Position numbers and translations under genes: made by a program | Source of the DNA: Engelhardtia mirabilis | GTDB lineage: Bacteria > Planctomycetota > UBA1135 > GCA-002686595 | Length of the DNA stretch: 64,000 bases | Assembly (NCBI GenBank): GCA_007751255.1 | Contig: CP036296.1 | Location: forward strand, 3,906,001 to 3,970,000 | Direction of reading: 5' to 3' | The notes under the pieces: generated by a model | Told to the model about the DNA's origin: nothing | The model's database searches: none | The model's input: the letters and a program-made list of their open reading frames with translations, nothing else | Shown here: positions 32,579-41,982 of the stretch, one piece after another | Layout: each line of letters begins with the position of its first letter | How positions within the stretch are numbered: position 1 is the stretch's first letter

Positions 32579-33573
32579 GGCTGCCCTCGATCCCTCTCTC
32601 TCCCAGCGCCGTCGCCGGCCGCTCCGGAAGGCGAGCCCGCTGCGCCCGGGGTGTGCTGGCGTCCGTCCCGAATCGTCCCGATCACGTCGCGCACGTCGCC
32701 GATCCCGGCAGCGTCGAGCAGGGCCCCGACCTCCTCGGCCAGGCGCCCCGGCCGCGAGGGGTCGGAGAAGGCACTGGTGCCCACCTGCACCGCCGCGCAG
32801 CCCACGGCGAGGAACTGCAACACGTCGTCGGCGCTGGTGATGCCCCCCACTCCGACCACGGGGATCGACACCCGCTTGGCGCACTCCCAGGCGCTGCGCA
32901 GGGCCACGGGCTTGATCCCGGGCCCAGAGTAGCCGCCCTGGACCGTGGCCACGCCGGGGCGACCGCTGCGCCAATCGACGCTCAGGCCCAGGAGCGTGTT
33001 GACCGCGGTGATCCCGTCCGCGCCGCCGGCCTCCGCGGCCACGGCCATGTCGCCGATGCGCGTGACGTTGGGGGTCAGCTTGACCCAGATCGGCTTCGTG
33101 GTCGCCTCTCGTACCCGTCGCACCACCGCCTCGGAGCGCGCCGGGTCGGTGGCCAGCGGCAACTTGCCGTCCTGGACGTTGGGACAGGACAGGTTCAGCT
33201 CGAGTACGTCGACCTCGGCCTGGCCGTCCAAGCGCGCGGCCAACTCGACCAACTCCTCGTCCCGCTCGCCGCCGATGTTGGTGACGACGATCGAGTCGAT
33301 CCCCACCAGGGTCGGCAGCACGTGCTCGACATAGTGGTCGATGCCCTTGTTCTCGAGGCCGATCGAGTTGATCAACCCGGCCTCCGTCTCGCACAGCCGC
33401 GGCGCGGGGTTGCCGTGCCGGGGATGCAGGGTGACCGTCTTGCTGACCCAGCCGCCGAGGCGCTCGATCGGCGTGAAACCGGTCATCTCCAGCCCGTGCC
33501 CGTAGGTGCCCGAGGCCGAGAAGATCGGGTTGCGAGCTGTGATCGGCCCGATAGCCACCTCGAGACGCGCCAT
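32560..33573 (-). CDS. pyrD: Dihydroorotate dehydrogenase, class 1B type
   Basis: The enzyme oxidises dihydroorotate to orotate in pyrimidine synthesis. It has 337 residues. FMN-binding and active-site features are NPIFSASGTYGHG near 15-27, LINSIGLENKG near 68-77, ELNLSCPNV with catalytic Cys130 (class 1), VKLTPNVT, NTLLGLSVDW, and GVGGITSADDVLQFLAVGC. The tail after about 305 is a low-complexity Gly/Ala/Arg stretch and overlaps the response-regulator start. Class 1B enzymes work with a PyrK partner, which is not in the window. Confidence 0.93.
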   Translation of the reverse strand: MARLEVAIGPITARNPIFSASGTYGHGLEMTGFTPIERLGGWVSKTVTLHPRHGNPAPRLCETEAGLINSIGLENKGIDHYVEHVLPTLVGIDSIVVTNIGGERDEELVELAARLDGQAEVDVLELNLSCPNVQDGKLPLATDPARSEAVVRRVREATTKPIWVKLTPNVTRIGDMAVAAEAGGADGITAVNTLLGLSVDWRSGRPGVATVQGGYSGPGIKPVALRSAWECAKRVSIPVVGVGGITSADDVLQFLAVGCAAVQVGTSAFSDPSRPGRLAEEVGALLDAAGIGDVRDVIGTIRDGRQHTPGAAGSPSGAAGDGAGRERDRGQPCASKT

Positions 33574-33681
33574 GGGCCCAAATCTAGCAACCTGCCACCG
33601 CCCACGGGAACCGCGACCGCCGCGAGTCCTCGCCCCAGGGCGGCCGAGGTGGCCCGGTCCGCCGTCGCCCGCGGGCTCGGA

Positions 33682-34305
33682 TCAGGCGGCGTCGGTACCG
33701 GGCTCGGTCGCCGCGCCGGCGACGGCGGGCTCCTCCGCGCGGCTGAACAGGCCGCCGACGATCAGGATCACGGCCCCCACGGTGATGCAGGAGTCCGCCA
33801 CGTTGAACGTCGGGAAGTGGTACTTCCACCAGTAGAAGTACACGTGGATGAAGTCGCGCACCGCCCCGTAGGGGTGGTCGGGCGCCGCCGGCTGCAGCAG
33901 GTTGTCGTGCAGGTTGCCGAGCGCTCCGGAGAGGATCAGAGCCAGGGCGGCCAGGGTCCAAGGGTGCCGGCGGTCGGCGCGCCACAGGAGCACGGCCAGG
34001 ACGATCGAGGCCACGACCCGCCCGCCGACCAGCAGGTGCGGCATGGAGTCGCCGAAGCCCCAGGCCGCCCCCTTGTTCAGGCTCAGCATGAAGCCGAGGA
34101 AGTCGCCCAGGACCTCGTAGCGCAGGCGGCCCGTGATCCAGACCTCGACCCCCTCGGACGGGGCCTGACCGGCCACGGGGGTCAACCAGGCGAAGACCGC
34201 GTGCTTGGTCCACAGGTCGGCGGCGATCAGGAGCCCGACGATCAGGAAGCGCAGCCACGGCAGCCCGCGGGGCGCGGATCGGGGCTCGGGATGGTGGTCA
34301 GTCAT
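33682..34305 (-). CDS. lspA: Lipoprotein signal peptidase
   Basis: The enzyme cleaves lipoprotein signal peptides in the inner membrane. It has 207 residues and about four membrane segments. Catalytic aspartates are D134 (GNLHDNL) and D171 (FNVADSCITVGA). DLWTK at 30-34 and NKGAAWGF at 77-84 are also typical. The residue after D134 is Asn rather than the usual Arg of the GNxxDR motif, a variant that may still be active. It is divergent from the xer recombinase gene. Its presence agrees with the lipoproteins predicted elsewhere in the window. Confidence 0.9.
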   Translation of the reverse strand: MTDHHPEPRSAPRGLPWLRFLIVGLLIAADLWTKHAVFAWLTPVAGQAPSEGVEVWITGRLRYEVLGDFLGFMLSLNKGAAWGFGDSMPHLLVGGRVVASIVLAVLLWRADRRHPWTLAALALILSGALGNLHDNLLQPAAPDHPYGAVRDFIHVYFYWWKYHFPTFNVADSCITVGAVILIVGGLFSRAEEPAVAGAATEPGTDAA

Positions 34306-34380
34306 GACGGAGGGGCCGGAGTATAGGAGCCCAAGTCGCCCCTCCCCACCTCGGTCCGCGGTCGGCCGCGGGCCCGGGCC

Positions 34381-35355
34381 TTGCGCCGGGGGTCCCCGGC
34401 GGCGGATGCTCCGCAGGTGCCGCCCACCGGAATCGACGCCGAGCGCCCCGAGCTCCCGGCCCACCTGGCCGGTTGGCGCGACGAGTTCCTCGAGTCCCTG
34501 CGGGTCGAGGGCGCCTTCTCGCGCCACACCCTGGCCGCCTACCGCCGCGACCTGGACGGGCTCCTGCGCTGGATGGGCGAGCGCGGCATCGAGCGCTTCG
34601 ACCAGGTCGGAACCGACGACCTGGTGGCCTTCATGTCGTGGCTGCGATCCGGCCGCGGGCTGGCGGAGTCGTCGGTGGCGCGGGCCCTCGCCGCCGTACG
34701 CACCTTCCTGCACTTCCTGGTGGCCGAGGGCGAGTTGACCCGCGACCCCACCGCGCGCCTGCCCACGCCCAAGCTGCCCAAGACCCTCCCGGCGGTGCTG
34801 TCGGTGGCCCAGGTCGAGCGCCTCCTGACCACGACCGACGGCGGCGGATGGCGCAGCCTGCGGGATCGGGCCCTGCTCGAGGTGCTCTACGCCTGCGGCG
34901 CGCGCGTGAGCGAGTGCGTCGGGCTGACCCTGGACCAACTGCCGGCGGGCCTGCGCGAGCTGCGCCTGCTCGGCAAGGGCGACAAGACGCGCATCGTGCC
35001 CCTGGGTCTGCGCGCGGCCGACGCGCTGCTGGGCTGGATCGAGAGCGGCCGTCCGCAGCTCAAGGGAGCCGTGGCCCGGCGCGAGGTCTTCCTCGGCTCC
35101 CGCGGCGCGCCCCTGACCCGCGAGGGCGCCTGGCGCATCGTCAAGACCCGTGCCCGCGAGGCCGGTCTCAACGCCGACGTGTCGCCGCACACCCTGCGAC
35201 ACAGCTTCGCCAGCCACATGGTCGAGGCCGGCGCCGACCTCCGCACGGTCCAGGAACTCCTGGGGCACGCCTCGATCCAGACCACCCAGCGCTACACGCA
35301 CCTGGATGGCGAGAAGGTCCGCGCCCTGCACCGCCTCTACCACCCTCGCGGCTGA
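34381..35355 (+). CDS. Tyrosine recombinase XerC/XerD type
   Basis: The product has 324 residues. The N-terminal core-binding domain includes SLRVEGAFSRHTLAAYRRDL. The catalytic domain has all tyrosine-recombinase residues: R175 (GARVSE), K199 (LLGKGDKTR), H270 and R273 (HTLRHSFASH), H296 (LGHASIQTT) and the nucleophile Y305 (QRYTH). Full-length housekeeping Xer proteins resolve chromosome dimers at dif. No integrase-type genes or attachment sites adjoin it, so the housekeeping role is favoured. The start is TTG at 34381; GTG at 34417 is an in-frame alternative. Whether it is XerC or XerD cannot be told here. Confidence 0.92.
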   Translation: MRRGSPAADAPQVPPTGIDAERPELPAHLAGWRDEFLESLRVEGAFSRHTLAAYRRDLDGLLRWMGERGIERFDQVGTDDLVAFMSWLRSGRGLAESSVARALAAVRTFLHFLVAEGELTRDPTARLPTPKLPKTLPAVLSVAQVERLLTTTDGGGWRSLRDRALLEVLYACGARVSECVGLTLDQLPAGLRELRLLGKGDKTRIVPLGLRAADALLGWIESGRPQLKGAVARREVFLGSRGAPLTREGAWRIVKTRAREAGLNADVSPHTLRHSFASHMVEAGADLRTVQELLGHASIQTTQRYTHLDGEKVRALHRLYHPRG

Positions 35356-35540
35356 CCCCTCGAGCCCCCCGGGGGCTCCGGCGCGGAAGCGGAATCGAGC
35401 TCCGCCCTCCCGGAGGGGTCCCTACGGGGATCAGACGGTAGACGAGCCGCTTGGATGGCGGACCGGCTCTAGCGTGGGGCTCCCGGCGCGGATTCCCCGC
35501 GCCACGGTCACTTGCCGGGCCCTGGGCCCACTGGATTCCG

Positions 35541-36815
35541 ATGGGACACCGACTCTTGCACTGCGCCCTCCCCCTCGTCCTGGTCCTCGCCAGCACAGCG
35601 GGCGCCCAATCCGTCTGGACCGTCGACGACGACCCGGGAGCGGGCGTGGACTTCTCCGAGGTGCAGGCTGCCGTCGACGCCGCCGCGATCGGCGATTTGG
35701 TCCTCGTCCGCGAGGGCGTGTACCTGCCCTTCTCCATCGACGGCAAGGGCTTGTCGGTGGTCGGCGACGGGCCGGGCGTCAAGCTGATCCAGGGTCCGCC
35801 CCAGGCCGGCGGGACGAGCATCACGAACCTCCCTGTCGGACAACTCGTCCTGCTGCGTGGACTGCGACTCCAGCCCCTGGCTGTCTCAGGCGGGAGCATC
35901 TTCGGTACGACGCTCGACCTGGATGGCTGTCTGGGGAGTGTGTGGGTCGAGGAGTGCGAGCTGCCCACGTCGGCGGTGAGCATCTTCGGCGACCTGCAGC
36001 AGATCACCGCGCTGGGAGTGACCGATTGCGATGAGGTCTTCCTCGTGGACTGTCTGCTGCAGGGTCAACCGGGCTCGTCGCAGCCGACCTACAGCCAGGA
36101 GTACGGCTCGCGCGGGGCCACCTTCCGACGCTGCACGGCCTACCTCTACGACTGCGTCATTTCGCCCGGCTACAACGACATCGTCGGCAACCAGGGCCAG
36201 ACCGGCGTCCTGGTCGAGGACTCGTTGGTGGTCATGCGTGCCTGCCAGGCGACGGGCGGCGTCGGCGGCCCCGGTGGCGGACTGTTCCTGCCGGTCGACC
36301 CCGGCAACGGCGGTGTGGCCGTCGAGGTCCAGGGGAGCTCGGAGCTCTACACCATCGGCTCGACCCTGACCGGCGGGCCCGGCGGCACCGACGACTTCTC
36401 GATGGCGGTCGGCGACGAGGGCGAACCCTTGGTCGTGCAGACCGGGGCGACCTACGTCGATCACAGCGCCCACGACGCGAACCTCACGGTCCCCGCCATC
36501 GTGCGGTCGGACGACGACGTCGTGATCTCCATCACCACCGACCCCTTCTCCAGTGTCTTCCTGCTGGTCGCGCTGGGCGTCGACGGTCAGTTCCTGAGCG
36601 CGTTGCCGGATGCCGTGGCCGTGGGCCTGGGTCCGATCCTGCTGCCCCTCGCCCCCACGGGGGCGAGTGGTTCATCGAGCTTCGAGATCGGCATCCCGAT
36701 CCTGCCGCCCGGGCTGGTGTTCACCTGGGTCTTGCAAGCCGCGGTGGTGACGCCCACCACGGGACTCGAGCTGAGTGAGCCGAGCTACGTGAACGCGATC
36801 GCGGTCACTCCCTGA
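35541..36815 (+). CDS. Secreted beta-helix-like protein
   Basis: The product has 424 residues. The ATG at 35541 gives a signal peptide (LLHCALPLVLVLASTAGAQ). Then come WTVDDDPGAGVDFSEVQAAVDAA and GDLVLVREGVYLPFSIDGKGLSVVGDG, the opening of DUF1565/pectate-lyase-like right-handed beta helices. Many short beta-strand-like repeats follow (VGNQGQTGVLVEDSLVVMRA and so on). The last about 90 residues (VFLLVALGVDGQFLSALPDAVAVGL, LPLAPTGASG, IPILPPGLVFTWVLQAAVV) look like the C-terminal module of the other secreted proteins in the window. Function is unknown; surface attachment or polysaccharide binding is possible. Confidence 0.75.
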   Translation: MGHRLLHCALPLVLVLASTAGAQSVWTVDDDPGAGVDFSEVQAAVDAAAIGDLVLVREGVYLPFSIDGKGLSVVGDGPGVKLIQGPPQAGGTSITNLPVGQLVLLRGLRLQPLAVSGGSIFGTTLDLDGCLGSVWVEECELPTSAVSIFGDLQQITALGVTDCDEVFLVDCLLQGQPGSSQPTYSQEYGSRGATFRRCTAYLYDCVISPGYNDIVGNQGQTGVLVEDSLVVMRACQATGGVGGPGGGLFLPVDPGNGGVAVEVQGSSELYTIGSTLTGGPGGTDDFSMAVGDEGEPLVVQTGATYVDHSAHDANLTVPAIVRSDDDVVISITTDPFSSVFLLVALGVDGQFLSALPDAVAVGLGPILLPLAPTGASGSSSFEIGIPILPPGLVFTWVLQAAVVTPTTGLELSEPSYVNAIAVTP

Positions 36816-36830
36816 GCGGTCCGCCCGCGA

Positions 36831-36878
36831 ACGCGAGCGGAGGCGCACCGACGACAGGTCAGTGCGCCTCCGCTGCGT
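36831..36878. terminator. Bidirectional hairpin between convergent genes
   Basis: Bases 36831-36847 pair with 36863-36878 (16 pairs and one bulged G) around a 15-base loop. It lies between the stop of the beta-helix-like gene (36815) and the end of the decayed protease gene (36891). Confidence 0.6.
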
Positions 36879-36890
36879 TCTTGCGGTCAC

Positions 36891-38900
36891 TCAGGAGAAG
36901 GTCGAATTCAGCGTCGAGCTGACGCCGCTGGGGATCAGCGTGAAGGTCGTCAGGTCGAACACCGCCGCTTGGAAGTGCAGGAGCGTTCCGAGGGGCAGGG
37001 CCCCGCCGCCACCGATCTGTCCGCTGGCGATACCCGAGGTGGGCAACACACCAGTGGCGACGGTGAACAGCAACAGCCCACCGTTGCCGATGCCCAGGTC
37101 GACGATGCCCGGAAGCTGGGTCGGCGAGGACGAGGGCGAGAGGACCACGAAGTAGGGCTCGCCCGGGTTCGATTCCAGGCCCCACCAGACCGTGCTCACA
37201 AAGTTGATGGGTGTGATACCGAACTTCGGCAGCCCCACGCCGACCTCCACGAAGACGCCGCTGGAACCGAGGGGGCCGAGGACCTCGGCCAGGTGCACGC
37301 CGGTGGGGAAGCCCGCGGGGACCTGCACGCGAATGCGGCCGGGCGCTTGGTAGGTGAAGTTGACCGACTGACCGCCGAGGCGCACGGACGTGGCCTGGGC
37401 CAGACCCACGCCCTTGATGTAGAAGTGCCCCATCGGGCTGTCGTCGTTCAGGACCTGGACCGGATCAGCGAAGTTGGCAATCGGCCCCGGTTGACCCACG
37501 TCAGGATCGGTCGCGAGGGTCGGCGTCTGGTTCAAGCCGGCCTGGGCCACGCGGGTCGGAGTCGAGCCGAAGGCCGCCTTGATTCGCGCGGCGAGGGTGA
37601 AGCCTCCCGTCTCGCCGAAGGTGTATTCGATCTGGTCGACGTTCTGGATCGCACCGTTGCTGCTCCACACGACCAGACCGGCCGGGCTGCGCAGATCCAG
37701 GTCCACGTCGTTCGACTCGTCCAGGTTGGTCGCGTTGCGGCCGCTGACAAAGGTCGCGCTGAGAGTCTCACCGGCGACGCCGGCGATGCTGAAGCGCGCT
37801 TCTTGTCCCGCGGGGAGCAGGAAGTCCGAGTGCTCACCGGCCTGGGCGGCCTGCACCGCCGTGAGGCTACACATGAACCCGTAGCCGCCCGCATTCGGGT
37901 CGCCAGCGGTAACGTCGGCCGCCGTGTGCAGGATCAACGCCTTGACCTCGAGCGGCGTCAAGCTCGGCACCGCCTGGTAGAGCAGCGCCGCGGTCCCGCT
38001 CACCAGGGCCGCCGCACCCGACGAACCGTAGGAGTCGATCGAGAAGTTGTCGTTGTCGAGGGTCGCGCAGGTGATCTTCTCCCCCACCGCCAGGATCTGC
38101 GGGTACACGCGCCCGTCGGGCAGCGGTCCGATCGCGCTGGTGAAGACACCGTGCACGTCGTAGGGCTGCTTCGCGGCCTAGAACGAGGCACCGGTGACAA
38201 TCACGTCGAAGGCCCCGTGCATGAAGAACAGGGATGCGTTCGGCGCGGTGCCGTCGGCGATGTCCGGCAGGACATTCCACTGGGCACCGGCCGCGATCGA
38301 CCCCATGCGCGTGCCGTGGCCCGTCTCGTCGTCGGCGTAGGTCACCCCGGGGCAATCCGGCCCGGTCTGGTAGGGGAACCAGGCCGCGGACAGCACTCGG
38401 CTGCCGGCGATGCCCCCTGCGGGCGAAGCCGTCTGCGGATCCCCGTCGGGATAGAAGGCCGCGTGGGGCCGGCCGCTGCCCGCAATGTCGATGTCGAGGC
38501 CGCTGTTCACGATCCCGATCGTCACGTCGCTGCCCTCGAGGGGCAGACCGCCGAGCTGCAGGGCGTGGGCGGCCTTGAGTCCGTGGACCTGGGTGGCCTG
38601 GGCCAGGTTGGGAGCGCGCAGGGCGTCGCGCTCGGCGCGCCGGACCAGGCCGTGCTCGGCCAGTGCGGCAAGCGCCGAAGCGTCGCCACCGCGGACCACG
38701 ATCGAGGGCGGAGCCACGTGCATGCCCAGCACCTCGATCCCCAGCTCCTCGGCGCGCGCGATCAAGGGCTCCGCCAGGGCGCGGATCTGGTCACGGCGAC
38801 CGTCGACCGCCGCTCGCAGGGCGACACCGCCGCCGGCGCGCCGCCAGGCCGCCATCTCGGACAGGGCCGCGGTCACGAGCGGTTGAGGGAATCGTTGCAT
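36891..38900 (-). pseudogene. Decayed subtilisin-like (S8) serine protease
   Basis: The reading frame is broken by one in-frame TAG (38178-38180); codons before and after it are in the same frame. Before the stop are VTIGIVNSGLDID (the catalytic Asp of the DSG motif is Asn here) and DDETGHGTRMGSI (catalytic His kept). After GTAPNASLFFMHGAFDV the part that carries the oxyanion Asn and about 80 residues in the paralogue at 39284-41653 is missing. The frame resumes with FTSAIGPLPDGRVYP and SIDSYGSSGAAALVSG (serine region), followed by the C-terminal module ending LPLGTLLHFQAAVFD. No signal peptide is found at the 5' end. The gene is therefore damaged in several places and inactive as a protease. 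Confidence 0.85.
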
Positions 38901-39214
38901 GGCAGTAGAAGATCGAATCTCAACCGCGCCGAGCGGCGCGATGGGTCGACGAGTGAATCGCGGCCAACGTCCTGTCGGCGAGGCGGGGCCGAGGCTGAGC
39001 GACGAGAACGCGCCGCGCTCTGAAGACGCGCGCAAAGGGAGGCTGCGGGGCTCCGAGCGCACGGTCGCGAACCGAGCGCGGGCGCGTAGCCGAGGTGTCG
39101 CTCGACTGGAAAGGAAGTCGAGGTAGCAGGGCGCGGCGTCACCGGAGGGCAAGCCCCGGCGCCGCCGCGCTCGACATTGATCCAGCGCGGGGAACGCGCT
39201 CGACCGGTCATTCC

Positions 39215-39275
39215 TCGCCCGGGCCCCCACGGCCCGGGCGAAGTCTGATCAGGATCCGGGTCCGATTGGACCCGG
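39215..39275 (-). terminator. Tandem hairpins after the intact S8 protease gene
   Basis: Two perfect stems lie just after the stop at 39284 (minus strand): an 8-bp stem 39256-39263/39268-39275, then an 11-bp stem 39215-39225/39231-39241. They are well placed for termination, although no T-tract follows. Confidence 0.55.
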
Positions 39276-39283
39276 TGGGTGCA

Positions 39284-41653
39284 TCACCAGCCGAAGTGGA
39301 CGGCGCGCACGGACTCGACCACGTTGCTGGGGATCAAGCTCAGGGTCGAGAAGTCGAAGACCACACCCTGGAAGTAGACGACCGTGCCGAGGGGCAGACC
39401 GCCGCCGCCGCCGACGAAGCCCGAGGCCTCGCCAGCCACGTTCAGCGCGCCCGAGTTGACCAGAAGCAGCGACGCGCCGGCGTTGCCGATGTCGAGTTGG
39501 ATCACGCCGGGGAAGTCGGTCGGGGTGATGCTCGGGGAGAAGAACACGCCGTACAGGTCGCCCGCCTGGCCTTGCAGTTCCCAGGCCACGTTGTCGATGA
39601 AATTCACGTAGCCAGACAGGACCGGCGCCTTGACCCCGATCACGATGTTGGCGGTGTCGTTGCCACCAGGCGCCGACAGGGTCAGCGCCTGGATGCCCGC
39701 GGCCAGACCATTGGGGACGTCCACGCGCAGGCGACCGGGGGCCTGGTAGGCGAAGGTGGCCGCCTGACCTCCGAGGTCCACCGCAGTGACCTGGTCCAGC
39801 CCCTCACCCTTCACGAAGAAGCGCGCGTACAACCCGGAGTTGGGCACGCCCTGGGGCGCGACCTGGGCGATGGCCGGAGCCGCCGCAGTGAAGTCTTCCA
39901 CGACGAAGGAGGGACCCGAGGAGACCGGCTCACTCGTCGCCAGGGCGAAGTCGACCAGCGGAATCGAGGTCGAGGCGGGCATCCGCACGACGACGTCCAC
40001 CGTGGTGGCGGTCGGGAAGGTCTGCGTGACCTGCTCCACGTTGTCGAGCACGGACGTCGAGCTGGCGACGACGGTGCCGTCGGCATGACGCAGCTCGAGG
40101 TCCAGGTCGTCGACCTCGAACTGGGAGGTCACCTCGCGGCTCCAGGTCAGGGTCGCCTTGAACTCCTGGCCGGCTGCGGCGAGGGCGCTGTAGCGCACCT
40201 CGTAGCCGGCGGCGATCGTCCCGTCGGTCACGTCTCCAGCGATCGCGCCCTCCACCGCGGCCAGGGTGTCGAGGAAGCCGAGGCCCGAGGCATCGTCGTC
40301 ACCGGCGACCACCGGGGCCAGGGTGTTCAGGACCAGGGCCTTGGCCGAGAGCACGTCCAGGGACGGGCGCGCCTGGAACATCAGAGCCGCGGAGCCCGAA
40401 ACCAGGGCGGCCGCGCCGCTCGAGCCGTAGGAGTCGATCACACCGAACTCCTTGTCGAGCTCGGCGGTCGAGATCTGCTCGCCCGTCGCAAGCATGTTCG
40501 GGTAACGACGACCGTCCGGGAGCGGGCCGATCGCGCTGGTCTGGAAGCCGGGGAAGAAGTACGGCTCAGCCTGGGCCACGAAGGACGCCCCCACCGTCAA
40601 GCCCCCGAAGCGGCCGTGGTGGAAGTTCGTCGAGGCGCCCGAGTTGCCCGCCGAGGCCACGACCAGCACGCCGGCCAGCTCGGCGTTGTCCATGGAGATG
40701 TTGAAGAAGTACGTCGGCGCCGAGGTGCCGTCGTAGCTCAGGTTGACCACACGCACGTCGGAGGTGCCGACGGCGGCGCTCAGCGCGGCGTCCATGGCCA
40801 AGGTCGATGCCAGGGGGCTTCCGCAGTCGGTGACCTTGTAGTTGCGGATGAAGGCGTCCGGCGCGGCGCCATCGGCCGCGGCCAGGATCGCCGTCCACTT
40901 GGCGCCGGCCATGATCGCGCCCATGCGCGTTCCGTGACCGGTCTGGTCCTCGCCGTCCTTGGTCGCGCAGGTGAGGAAGCCGTACTCGCCGGTCGAGAGC
41001 ACCCGGCTGCCGCCGATGCCCGGCCCCTGGCTGGTCTCGATGCCGTCCTCGAAGAAGGCCTTGTGGGGCCGACCGAGGCCGTTGGTGTCGAGGTCCATGC
41101 CGCTGTCGAGGAGCGCGACCGTGACGCCGGTTCCCACCAGCGGTGGACCGCCGTCGACCTGCAGCGCGTGGGCCGCCGGGATGTGGTGGGCCGCGTTGGC
41201 CTCGACCTGGTTGGGCTGGCGCGGCGAGGCCTCGAAGGCGCCCTCGACGAGCGGGTGGGCGCGCAGGGCGGCCAGCTCGGCCGGGTCCTCGATCCACACG
41301 GAGAGCGAGGGGTTGAGCCAGGACTCCTGCAGCAGCTCGACGTCGTACTCGGCAGCCAGGGCGCGCAGGGGCTGCGAGCGTTGGGCCTGGGCCTCGCTCA
41401 GGAGCTGTACGCGCTGGCCGAAGCCCGTCGGCTCACCGGCGCGGCGCCACAGGCTCAGGTCCTCGAGGGCGGCGCGGTGCGCCGCAGCGTCGTGACGCAA
41501 GGTCAGGATCCACGCGCTGCCAGCAGCGAGTTCGGAACGATCGGCAACCGGAACCGAATCGATCGGCAGTTGGACTTGGGCGGTGGCAGCGGGTGCCAGG
41601 GAAGACAGCGCAGCAGTGAGCGCGCTCGCGGCGAAATTGAACGGGGAAGGCAT
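39284..41653 (-). CDS. Subtilisin-like (S8) secreted serine protease
   Basis: The product has 789 residues. The ATG at 41653 has a GAGGA five bases upstream and starts a signal peptide (AASALTAALSSLAPAATAQ); an ATG at 41665 is an alternative. The triad is complete: Asp in VTVALLDSGMD, His in DQTGHGTRMGAIMAG, Ser in VIDSYGSSGAAALVSG. The oxyanion Asn lies in VVASAGNSGASTNF. The region before the catalytic domain may be an inhibitor-like propeptide. The catalytic domain is followed by a jelly-roll-like part and the C-terminal module (LYGVFFSPSITPTDFPG, then LPLGTVVYFQGVVFDF) also found in the decayed neighbour. It should be an extracellular protease. Confidence 0.9.
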   Translation of the reverse strand: MPSPFNFAASALTAALSSLAPAATAQVQLPIDSVPVADRSELAAGSAWILTLRHDAAAHRAALEDLSLWRRAGEPTGFGQRVQLLSEAQAQRSQPLRALAAEYDVELLQESWLNPSLSVWIEDPAELAALRAHPLVEGAFEASPRQPNQVEANAAHHIPAAHALQVDGGPPLVGTGVTVALLDSGMDLDTNGLGRPHKAFFEDGIETSQGPGIGGSRVLSTGEYGFLTCATKDGEDQTGHGTRMGAIMAGAKWTAILAAADGAAPDAFIRNYKVTDCGSPLASTLAMDAALSAAVGTSDVRVVNLSYDGTSAPTYFFNISMDNAELAGVLVVASAGNSGASTNFHHGRFGGLTVGASFVAQAEPYFFPGFQTSAIGPLPDGRRYPNMLATGEQISTAELDKEFGVIDSYGSSGAAALVSGSAALMFQARPSLDVLSAKALVLNTLAPVVAGDDDASGLGFLDTLAAVEGAIAGDVTDGTIAAGYEVRYSALAAAGQEFKATLTWSREVTSQFEVDDLDLELRHADGTVVASSTSVLDNVEQVTQTFPTATTVDVVVRMPASTSIPLVDFALATSEPVSSGPSFVVEDFTAAAPAIAQVAPQGVPNSGLYARFFVKGEGLDQVTAVDLGGQAATFAYQAPGRLRVDVPNGLAAGIQALTLSAPGGNDTANIVIGVKAPVLSGYVNFIDNVAWELQGQAGDLYGVFFSPSITPTDFPGVIQLDIGNAGASLLLVNSGALNVAGEASGFVGGGGGLPLGTVVYFQGVVFDFSTLSLIPSNVVESVRAVHFGW

Positions 41654-41982
41654 GGGGATCCTCATGGGGACGGGGTCAGGTGGCCAGCCACGGACGCTTG
41701 CGACGATCGTGCCACGCTCGCCCAATGGCCCTGTCGACCTGCCCCGTGGGCCACGAGCCACCTCTCTCGGGGCGACGGCGTTCCCATCTGGTGACACCCT
41801 GGTTCGCTCGCGTGCAGGACCTGGCGGCGGGGGCCGTCCCCAGGGCTTACAGGCCTCGGCGCCCGAGCCCTTGGGTTGACTGGGCGAAGGCTTCTGCGCT
41901 GGCTCGACCGTCCCGCCACGGCCCGAGAGGCCGCGCGCGCCCACCGGTCGGACTTCTGCTCGCGGGCCCGGAAGGCGAAGCC

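Noticed and set aside
34381-35355. Xer-type recombinase as the integrase of a genomic island
   Set aside because: It has housekeeping length and features, lies next to lspA, and there is no tRNA, attachment repeat or phage gene nearby.
39095-41794. An 899-codon plus-strand open frame
   Set aside because: It is antisense to the S8 protease gene, with no signal peptide or domain.
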